A DNA stretch of 6,064 bases, taken from Treponema sp. (GTDB lineage: Bacteria > Spirochaetota > Spirochaetia > Treponematales > Breznakiellaceae). A program made the position numbers and the translations under genes. Positions within the stretch are counted from its first letter, which is position 1; each line of letters starts with the position of its first letter. The stretch lies in the NCBI GenBank assembly GCA_031266095.1, contig JAISBR010000026.1, forward strand, positions 1 through 6,064, written 5' to 3'. Positions 1 through 4,769 of the stretch are shown here, one piece after another. Under the pieces are notes generated by a model, which saw only the letters and a list, made by a program, of their open reading frames with translations, was not told the DNA's origin and did not search any database.

Positions 1-1935
1 GATCAGTTCCAGACCCTCCAGGGGATTACCGGTTCCGGCAAGACTTTTACCATGGCAAAGATCATTGAGGCGGTTCAGATGCCTACCCTCATTGTAAGCC
101 ACAACAAAACCCTGGCGGCCCAGCTTTTCCGTGAGTTCAAAAGTTTCTTTCCCCATAATGCGGTGGAATACTTTGTTTCGTATTACGATTACTACCAGCC
201 CGAAGCCTATGTTGCCAGCAGAGACTTGTATATCGAAAAAGACGCGTCGATAAACGATGAAATTGAGCGGCTCCGGCTTTCCGCCACCCGAAGCCTGATG
301 GAGCGGGAGGATGTGATCATCGTGGCTACCGTATCCTGTATCTACGGCCTGGCGACCCCGGAGGTTTACCGGACCATGACCGCGTCCTTTTCACGGGGGG
401 ATACCATCGATGTAGACGCCTTGACCCGCCGTTTTGTGGAACTTCAATACGAGCGGAATGACGCGGTTCTGGAGCGGGGCCGGTTCCGCCGCCGGGGAGA
501 TACCCTGGAGATTTTCCCTGCCTACCTGGAGGAAGCCTACCGGGTGGACCTGGACTGGGAAACGGTGGAACGGATCAGGCGTTTTGATCCTATTTCCGGG
601 GAATTCTTGGAGGAATTGGACCGGGCCATGATCTATCCGGCCAAACAGTTTGTCATGCCCGCCGATATGATACAGAGAGCCCTGGAGGACATTAAAAACG
701 AGTTGGCCGGGCGCTATGAATTCCTTAAAAACAACGGTAAACAGCTTGAAGCTGAACGGCTCAAGACCAGGGTTGAATACGACATCGAAATGCTTACCGA
801 GATGGGTTACTGTCCCGGCATAGAGAACTACTCCGCCCCCCTGTCGGGCCGGAAGCCGGGGGATCCTCCGGACACCTTAATCGACTACTTCCCCAAAGAG
901 GCCGACGGTAAGCCGAGGCGCCTTACCTTTATTGACGAGAGCCACGTAACCCTCCCCCAGGTAGGGGCTATGTACGCCGGGGACCGGAGCCGCAAGACAA
1001 GCCTGGTGGACTACGGTTTCCGCCTGCCCTGCGCCCTGGACAACCGCCCTCTGCGCTACGATGAATTTGTCGAGCGGCTGGACAAAACTATCTACGTATC
1101 CGCAACGCCGGGGAAAACCGAGATTGAGCAATCCAAACGGGTGGTCCAGCAGCTTATCCGGCCCACGGGCCTCCTGGACCCGGAGATCGAGGTACGCCCC
1201 TCGGAAGGTCAAATGGAAGACATCTATGCCGAAGTCCGCCGGCGTATAGACGCGGGGGAGCGTTCCCTCATTCTTACCCTGACCAAAAAGATGGCGGAAG
1301 ACCTGACGGATTACCTTTCCGGACTGGGCCTCAAAGTACGGTACATTCACAGCGAGGTGGAAACCATAGAGCGGGTGGAGATCCTCACCCAGCTCCGCCA
1401 GGGGAATTTCGATGTCCTTGTGGGGATCAACCTCCTCCGGGAAGGCATCGACCTGCCCGAGGTTTCGTTCATCGCCATTCTGGATGCCGACAAGATAGGA
1501 TTTCTGCGTTCCCTCACAAGCCTTGTCCAAATCATAGGCCGGGCGGCCCGTAACGCCGCGGGTAAAGTGATCATGTACGCCGACCGGGAGAGTGACGCCA
1601 TGCGCGCGGCCATTGCCGAGACCGGACGCCGCCGGGCCATTCAAAAGGCCTACAACAAAAAACATGGCATTACCCCTACCACGATAAAGAAAGCCATTGC
1701 CGATATTCTGACCCGCCATTCGGAGGAAGAACAGGATGCCGCCGCCGTCTCCATCGAAGTACTCAAAAAGTCTTATAATGTACTCGTCCCCGCCCAACGC
1801 AAACAGCTCCTGGCTGCCCTGAACAATGAAATGCTCGAACACGCAAAAAATCTGGAATTTGAGCAAGCCGCGGCCATACGGGACGAGATTCAGCGGATAA
1901 AAGAAATCGGCCTGTCTCAAAACCATGCGCTTTAG
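1..1935 (+). CDS. uvrB: UvrABC excision repair helicase subunit UvrB (5' end cut by window)
   Basis: UvrB is the damage-verifying helicase-like ATPase of nucleotide excision repair in the cytoplasm. It is loaded by UvrA and then recruits the UvrC nuclease. The frame is open from base 1, so the ATG at 52 is internal. Numbering from the first codon, the Walker A loop GITGSGKT is at residues 8-15 and the damage-probing beta-hairpin YYDYYQPEAY at about 61-70. The Walker B-like DESHVT starts at 312 (base 934), and the motif VI region QIIGRAARN is encoded at 1528-1554. A C-terminal UVR domain (EMLEHAKNLEFEQAAAIRDE), which contacts UvrC and UvrA, lies at about 1828-1890. The 644 visible residues lack only about 30 N-terminal ones compared with E. 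coli UvrB. The segment before motif VI reads DADKIGFLRSLTSL, where E. coli has [14 protein letters not shown]. The last residues (GLSQNHAL) are encoded within an inverted repeat. Identification is certain. Confidence 0.98.
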   Translation, partial: DQFQTLQGITGSGKTFTMAKIIEAVQMPTLIVSHNKTLAAQLFREFKSFFPHNAVEYFVSYYDYYQPEAYVASRDLYIEKDASINDEIERLRLSATRSLMEREDVIIVATVSCIYGLATPEVYRTMTASFSRGDTIDVDALTRRFVELQYERNDAVLERGRFRRRGDTLEIFPAYLEEAYRVDLDWETVERIRRFDPISGEFLEELDRAMIYPAKQFVMPADMIQRALEDIKNELAGRYEFLKNNGKQLEAERLKTRVEYDIEMLTEMGYCPGIENYSAPLSGRKPGDPPDTLIDYFPKEADGKPRRLTFIDESHVTLPQVGAMYAGDRSRKTSLVDYGFRLPCALDNRPLRYDEFVERLDKTIYVSATPGKTEIEQSKRVVQQLIRPTGLLDPEIEVRPSEGQMEDIYAEVRRRIDAGERSLILTLTKKMAEDLTDYLSGLGLKVRYIHSEVETIERVEILTQLRQGNFDVLVGINLLREGIDLPEVSFIAILDADKIGFLRSLTSLVQIIGRAARNAAGKVIMYADRESDAMRAAIAETGRRRAIQKAYNKKHGITPTTIKKAIADILTRHSEEEQDAAAVSIEVLKKSYNVLVPAQRKQLLAALNNEMLEHAKNLEFEQAAAIRDEIQRIKEIGLSQNHAL

Positions 1936-1963
1936 CGCATAGTCAATTAGTTTTGGGACAGGC
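1910..1963. repeat. Nested inverted repeat spanning the uvrB stop codon
   Basis: The arms GCCTGTCTCAAAAC (1910-1923) and GTTTTGGGACAGGC (1950-1963) pair over 14 bp. The single mismatch becomes a U-G wobble in RNA. Inside the loop is a second perfect hairpin, ATGCGC (1925-1930), TTTA, GCGCAT (1935-1940), so the uvrB stop codon at 1933-1935 sits at the tip of the inner hairpin. No run of T follows the right arm on the + strand, so it is not a classical intrinsic terminator. It may still act as a 3'-end stabiliser, a weak terminator or a remnant of a small mobile element. The arms are related to those of the inverted repeat at 3268-3321. Confidence 0.75.
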
Positions 1964-1966
1964 TCA
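1953..1966 (+). repeat. Direct repeat copy A, TTGGGACAGGCTCA, after uvrB
   Basis: This 14-nt sequence begins 17 nt after the uvrB stop and recurs exactly at 3070-3083, shortly after the rlpA stop. It overlaps the right arm of the uvrB-end inverted repeat. Looser similarity seems to continue downstream of both copies: here CTTCCCGCTTATTCCTG at 1981-1997, and after copy B CTTTCGCCTATTCTG at 3094-3108. The repeated unit may therefore be about 40-45 bp long and degenerate. Confidence 0.7.
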
Positions 1967-2010
1967 AGGAATAGATTTATCTTCCCGCTTATTCCTGCCG
2001 ATAAAAAAGC

Positions 2011-3063
2011 ATGAAAAGGAAAATAATGTTATTGTTAATCGGTTTGAGCTTGGCGGGATTATGCGGCGCTCAAGCCCCGGACAGTCAGTTCGGCATTTTT
2101 ACCCAGGAAGGGGTTGCATCTTGGTATGGGGTTGAATTCGGGGGGCGGCCTACTGCTTCCGGAGAGATTTTTACCCCCGCCCAGTTGACCGCGGCCCATC
2201 CGACACTTCCTTTTGGGACCATGCTGAAGGTAACAAATAAACACAATAACAAGTCGGTTGTTGTGCGGGTAAATGATCGCGGCCCCTTTGTATCCGCCAG
2301 GATCATTGATCTTTCACAGGGGGCGGCGGAGCAATTAGACATGATCTCTACCGGTACGGCGCCGGTAACGGTGGAAAGTCTTGAGGCTATCGCCTTGCCC
2401 TCGAATAACGGCAGACCTGTTCGGCCTCCAACTCAGGAACTGTTGAGTCCTCCGGCAGCACCGGTTCCCCGGGCAAGCGCCGCTTCCCGGCCTTCAACCG
2501 GCCGTCAGGATGCTATTCAGGATTTGGGAACTCCGGCAATTTCTTCCCAGCCCCGGACTTCGGCGGCGGTACCTCCGGCACCCGCCTCGGCCCCAACGCC
2601 TGCCGCGGTCTCAGTGCCCGAGGCGCAGGCGCCGGTGGTCGCGGACGCTTTTGGCCAACCGGTTCAGCCGGTCTCCGAACGGACGGCCCCGATACGGCAG
2701 AACCAGGCAGCCCAGCCATTTGCCCAAAGCGAGCGGCAATCCGCGTCACAGCAAATAGCCGCCCAGCCCCAGGTCCAGCCGATCCAGGCTCCCACATCTT
2801 TCCCGCCGGCGGAAATCAAACCGGGTATACCACCTGCCGGTACCGGCAAAAATTACCGTCTCCAGGTCGGGGCATACAGGATTCCCCGGCACGCGGTAGA
2901 CGCTTTTGAAAAGCTAAAAGGCCAAGGGTTGAGGCCGGCCTATGAACAGAGCGGGAGCGTCTATCGTGTAGTACTATCAGGAATCAAGCCGGAGGAAGTG
3001 GAATTCATAGCCGGAAAGCTTGGCAACGCGGGTTTCAAGGAAGCGGTTATCCGGGAAGAATAG
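2011..3063 (+). CDS. rlpA: RlpA-like septal ring protein / lytic transglycosylase with SPOR domain
   Basis: RlpA proteins act in the periplasm at the division site; in some species they cleave peptidoglycan strands that lack stem peptides. The 350-residue product starts with a signal peptide (KRK, then a hydrophobic run). Signal peptidase I cleavage is likely after AQA at residue 22, and the cysteine at 18 lacks a good lipobox. Residues about 34-124 form the double-psi beta-barrel with GVASWYG, GRPTASGE, TAAHPTLPFGT and VNDRGPF, the last carrying the presumed catalytic Asp. Residues about 130-275 are a Pro/Ala/Gln/Ser-rich linker. Residues about 279-350 are a SPOR domain (YRLQVGAY, then YRVVLSGI) that binds denuded septal glycan. 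The start is uncertain. ATG 2011 gives the charged n-region but has no clear ribosome site, whereas in-frame ATG 2026 has AAAAGGA (2014-2020) 5 nt upstream but loses the KRK. I keep 2011. The gene is followed by its own terminator. Confidence 0.93.
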   Translation: MKRKIMLLLIGLSLAGLCGAQAPDSQFGIFTQEGVASWYGVEFGGRPTASGEIFTPAQLTAAHPTLPFGTMLKVTNKHNNKSVVVRVNDRGPFVSARIIDLSQGAAEQLDMISTGTAPVTVESLEAIALPSNNGRPVRPPTQELLSPPAAPVPRASAASRPSTGRQDAIQDLGTPAISSQPRTSAAVPPAPASAPTPAAVSVPEAQAPVVADAFGQPVQPVSERTAPIRQNQAAQPFAQSERQSASQQIAAQPQVQPIQAPTSFPPAEIKPGIPPAGTGKNYRLQVGAYRIPRHAVDAFEKLKGQGLRPAYEQSGSVYRVVLSGIKPEEVEFIAGKLGNAGFKEAVIREE

Positions 3064-3069
3064 TAAAAC

Positions 3070-3083
3070 TTGGGACAGGCTCA
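3070..3083 (+). repeat. Direct repeat copy B, TTGGGACAGGCTCA, after rlpA
   Basis: This is an exact 14-nt repeat of the sequence at 1953-1966, beginning 6 nt after the rlpA stop codon. The two copies flank rlpA and its upstream gap, about 1.1 kb apart. Unlike copy A, it has no nearby inverted partner. It lies between the rlpA stop and the rlpA terminator, so it would be transcribed as part of the rlpA 3' UTR. Confidence 0.7.
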
Positions 3084-3110
3084 GGATTTTAACCTTTCGC
3101 CTATTCTGTG

Positions 3111-3136
3111 ATCCGGCCCTTCGAGGCCGGATTTTT
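3111..3136 (+). terminator. Intrinsic terminator of rlpA
   Basis: ATCCGGCC (3111-3118) pairs perfectly with GGCCGGAT (3125-3132) around the loop CTTCGA, which contains a UUCG core. TTTT (3133-3136) follows, making five Ts in a row with the stem end. This is a GC-rich 8-bp stem followed by a U-tract, 47 nt after the rlpA stop. It should end the rlpA transcript and separate it from thrC. Confidence 0.85.
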
Positions 3137-3152
3137 GTATTTTCAGGGTAAA
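3137..3152 (+). repeat. 16-nt direct repeat, left copy (GTATTTTCAGGGTAAA)
   Basis: The sequence recurs with one change (GTATTTTCAGAGTAAA) at 3251-3266, 114 nt downstream. Similarity continues past both copies: TGAGTCT follows here, and TGAGAGTCT follows the other copy after an extra CTATAA. The two copies bracket the foldable element at 3151-3244, as expected of a tandem duplication or an inserted element. Confidence 0.65.
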
Positions 3153-3244
3153 TGAGTCTCCCGCCGCGGCGCGCGAACAGGAGGTTCGGCGGGGTACGAA
3201 ACCCCAAAAGGGCTTACGCCCTTAATAAACTGCGGAGACTTGTT
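3151..3244. other. Multi-branched foldable element, possible structured RNA or dispersed repeat
   Basis: An outer stem pairs 3151-3161 (AATGAGTCTCC) with 3234-3244 (GGAGACTTGTT). It has 11 bp including two G-U pairs, and two further pairs (3163-3164 with 3232-3233) follow a bulged C. Inside lie three hairpins: 3170-3178 with 3184-3191 (loop AGGAG, one bulge), 3192-3195 with 3201-3204 (loop ACGAA), and AAGGGC with GCCCTT (3208-3223, loop TTAC). Together they make a four-way, cloverleaf-like layout. A competing stem, CCCGCCG (3160-3166) with CGGCGGG (3187-3193), would disrupt the outer stem. It matches no tRNA or riboswitch that I recognise. It lies just after the rlpA terminator and has no coding frame worth calling. 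It could be a small RNA, a leader element or a non-autonomous repeat. Confidence 0.45.
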
Positions 3245-3273
3245 GAGCCGGTATTTTCAGAGTAAACTATAAT
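3243..3273 (+). promoter_or_regulatory. Possible thrC promoter with perfect -10 (TTGAGC / TATAAT)
   Basis: TATAAT at 3268-3273 is a full match to the sigma-70 -10 box. TTGAGC at 3243-3248 matches four of six -35 positions, but the 19-nt spacer is longer than ideal. Transcription would start near 3280, inside the left arm of the inverted repeat, so the complete hairpin could not form in that RNA. thrC needs some promoter after the rlpA terminator, and this is one candidate. The TATAAT may be only part of the palindrome. Confidence 0.3.
3251..3266 (+). repeat. 16-nt direct repeat, right copy (GTATTTTCAGAGTAAA)
   Basis: This is the partner of 3137-3152 with one mismatch. It is preceded by GAGCCGGT (from 3245; the final GT is shared with this repeat), an octamer that appears again at 3335-3342 on the far side of the inverted repeat. 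The stretch upstream of thrC is therefore built from several short duplicated pieces. Confidence 0.65.
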
Positions 3274-3321
3274 GAGAGTCTATCCATAAGGTGTCTACAT
3301 TATGGACAGACTCTCATTATA
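3268..3321. repeat. Near-perfect 22-bp inverted repeat upstream of thrC
   Basis: Positions 3268-3289 pair with 3300-3321 over 22 bp. There is one A-C mismatch (3282 against 3307) and a 10-nt loop, GGTGTCTACA. Each arm has TATAAT at its outer end, reading inward on its own strand. The right arm contains TTATGGACAGACTCTCA, which resembles the TTTTGGGACAGGCTCA repeat found after uvrB; the left arm is the corresponding inverted version. The element is flanked by GAGCCGGT at 3245-3252 and 3335-3342. No T-run follows closely on the + strand, so a terminator role is not obvious. A miniature inverted-repeat element, a processing site or an operator are all possible. Confidence 0.8.
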
Positions 3322-3341
3322 CAAATTTTAGTTAGAGCCGG

Positions 3342-3363
3342 TTTCAAAAGTACAATTTTGAAA
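3342..3363 (+). promoter_or_regulatory. AU-rich hairpin with TACAAT box in the thrC leader
   Basis: TTTCAAAA (3342-3349) pairs perfectly with TTTTGAAA (3356-3363) around a 6-nt loop, 22 nt before the thrC ribosome-binding site. TACAAT at 3351-3356 matches five of six -10 positions, but the upstream -35 region (TTAGTT, 3328-3333) is poor. The segment could be a leader hairpin or a second weak promoter. I see no leader peptide rich in threonine or isoleucine codons, so classical thr attenuation is not supported. Confidence 0.3.
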
Positions 3364-3385
3364 TTACCTCAGCATTATGTTTATT

Positions 3386-3390
3386 GAGGA
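3386..3390 (+). promoter_or_regulatory. Ribosome-binding site GAGGA that fixes the thrC start
   Basis: GAGGA lies 5 nt before ATG 3396. The in-frame TTG at 3384 overlaps this site, so it is most likely part of the ribosome-binding region and not the start codon. Using the TTG would add only four residues. Confidence 0.75.
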
Positions 3391-3395
3391 TATAC

Positions 3396-4700
3396 ATGCA
3401 ATTCCGATCTACCAAGTCTCATGAATCTCCGGTTTCATTTAGAGAAGCGGTTCTGCGCTGTCTGCCCCCGGAAGGAGGGCTTTATGTACCTGCTTCGGTT
3501 ATGGATATGCGGCAATTCTTTCTGTATATGGATACCAATACCAGTTATCCCGAATTGGTAGAGACTGTAGTTCCGGCCCTGTTTCAGGGGGAATTGAATC
3601 CTTTTTCCGCGGCACGGGTCGCCGAAAGCGCCTTTGATTTTGAACCTGAGTTACAGAAGCTTGATGAGCGGTTTTCCCTCTTAACCCTTTACAATGGTCC
3701 TACCGGGGTCTTTAAGGATTTTGGCATAGCTTTCCTGGCGGCAGTCATGGAAGAATTCCTAAAAAACAATGGCCCGGCCATGATCGTATCCGCCGCGCGG
3801 GGGGATACCGGGGTGAGCATTACCAGCGCATTTCACAACCGGCAAAACATTACCTCGGTGATACTTTACCCTTTGACAAGTATCCAGGGGCTTGATCCGG
3901 CCGCGTATGTTCCAAACGGCGGAAACATCATCCCCATCCAAATCAAGGGAAGTTTTGACGACTGCCAGCGGTTGGTCGAGGAGATCATCAACGACCGGCC
4001 TTATGCCGAGCGGTACGGTATAACCAGCGCCAATGCCATTAATGTAGGGCGTCTTTTGCCTCAGTCCTTTTATTATCTCTACGCTTTTGTAAAAACAAAG
4101 AAGTATTTGAATGGGGATCTGTTTTTCAGCGTTCCTTCGGGGAATTTTGGCAACCTGATTGCCGGACTTTACGCGTGGAAATTCGGGATGCCGGTGAACG
4201 GTTTTATCGCCGCCATGAATGCAAACAACGCCTTTGGAGATTTCATCACGGGACGGCAGTTTACCCCCAGGCCGGTACAAATCACCAATTCCCCCGCTCT
4301 GGATGTGGGCAAGCCTTCAAATTATGAGCGGCTGGCTTCGTTTTACGGCGAAGCTCCTGCGGTAATGCGGAATATGGTTTTCCCCGCCACGGTAAGCGAT
4401 GAGGAAACACTGAATGCCATAGAACGGTTCCGCAAGCGGTATGGCATCATTCTGGACCCTCACTCCGCGATAGCCTATGCCGCGGCTGAACAACTCTCGC
4501 CCAATTTTGAGCCAAGCACCCATGTGGTCATTCTCGCCACAGGCCATCCGGCCAAGACCGCGTCAACAGTAACGCGGGCCACCGGCCAGACCATCGAAAT
4601 CCCCCGGCGGCTCTCCATGCTTCATAAAAAAGCGGACCCTCTGGCGCTGATAGATCCTAACCTTGACGCCCTGGAAACAGCTATCACCAGTTGTTTCTGA
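3396..4700 (+). CDS. thrC: Threonine synthase, PLP-dependent
   Basis: Threonine synthase converts O-phospho-L-homoserine to L-threonine and phosphate, the last step of threonine synthesis, in the cytoplasm. The 434-residue product is close to the E. coli ThrC length. Its N-terminus (MQFRSTKS, then FREAVLRCLPPEGGLYVP) is typical of the family's N-terminal domain. The PLP lysine is K107 in NGPTGVFKDFG (100-110). Next comes the substrate loop AARGDTG (133-139), where the family usually has ATSGDTG. SVPSGNFGNL and, near the C-terminus, ATGHPAKT complete the recognisable motifs. The start at ATG 3396 is set by GAGGA 5 nt upstream. No hom or thrB gene is adjacent, so the pathway genes are dispersed or outside the window. 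The gene is separated from rlpA by a terminator and 332 nt, and from the channel gene by 69 nt. The changed loop residues leave a small chance of altered specificity. Confidence 0.93.
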   Translation: MQFRSTKSHESPVSFREAVLRCLPPEGGLYVPASVMDMRQFFLYMDTNTSYPELVETVVPALFQGELNPFSAARVAESAFDFEPELQKLDERFSLLTLYNGPTGVFKDFGIAFLAAVMEEFLKNNGPAMIVSAARGDTGVSITSAFHNRQNITSVILYPLTSIQGLDPAAYVPNGGNIIPIQIKGSFDDCQRLVEEIINDRPYAERYGITSANAINVGRLLPQSFYYLYAFVKTKKYLNGDLFFSVPSGNFGNLIAGLYAWKFGMPVNGFIAAMNANNAFGDFITGRQFTPRPVQITNSPALDVGKPSNYERLASFYGEAPAVMRNMVFPATVSDEETLNAIERFRKRYGIILDPHSAIAYAAAEQLSPNFEPSTHVVILATGHPAKTASTVTRATGQTIEIPRRLSMLHKKADPLALIDPNLDALETAITSCF

Positions 4701-4756
4701 CGAATATTTTTATAAACCCATTACAAAACAAAAAAAATGTGATATACCCGATACAT

Positions 4757-4763
4757 AAGGGGA
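4757..4763 (+). promoter_or_regulatory. Ribosome-binding site AAGGGGA of the channel gene
   Basis: AAGGGGA lies 6 nt before ATG 4770 and supports that start. The rest of the 69-nt gap after thrC is A/T-rich. It shows no hairpin with a T-run, so I see no intrinsic terminator for thrC; read-through into the channel gene is possible. No convincing -35/-10 pair was found. Confidence 0.75.
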
Positions 4764-4769
4764 TCCATT

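Noticed and set aside
877..1926. Long open frame on the - strand inside uvrB (349 codons)
   Set aside because: It lies wholly antisense to an unmistakable uvrB, and its product has no recognisable domain. GC-biased codon use readily opens the antisense frame.
1910..1963. Classical Rho-independent terminator of uvrB
   Set aside because: The stem is long enough, but no T-run follows the right arm on the + strand. I kept it as a repeat.
1953..1977. rlpA promoter from TTGGGA and TAGATT
   Set aside because: The spacer is only 13 nt and both boxes are partial matches, so it is not supported.
2513..2849. Several open frames in both directions in the middle of rlpA
   Set aside because: They are shadows of the Pro/Ala-rich linker, whose GC-rich codons suppress stops in other frames. 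The products are Pro/Arg/Gly low complexity.
1953..3083. rlpA as cargo of a mobile element bounded by the 14-nt direct repeats
   Set aside because: There is no transposase, and base composition does not shift. The same repeat family also occurs elsewhere in the window, so simple dispersed repeats at gene ends explain it better.
2977..3207. 76-codon - strand frame across the rlpA end and the structured gap
   Set aside because: It overlaps the rlpA 3' end, the terminator and the inverted-repeat-rich DNA, and its product resembles no family I know. It is best explained by the repeats.
3155..3240. tRNA-like cloverleaf with a 7-bp closing stem AGTCTCC/GGAGACT
   Set aside because: Neither strand has a T-loop, an anticodon arm of correct size, or a properly placed acceptor end, so it is not a tRNA.
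3759..4280. 173-codon - strand frame inside thrC
   Set aside because: It is antisense to well-conserved threonine synthase motifs and has no domain signal.
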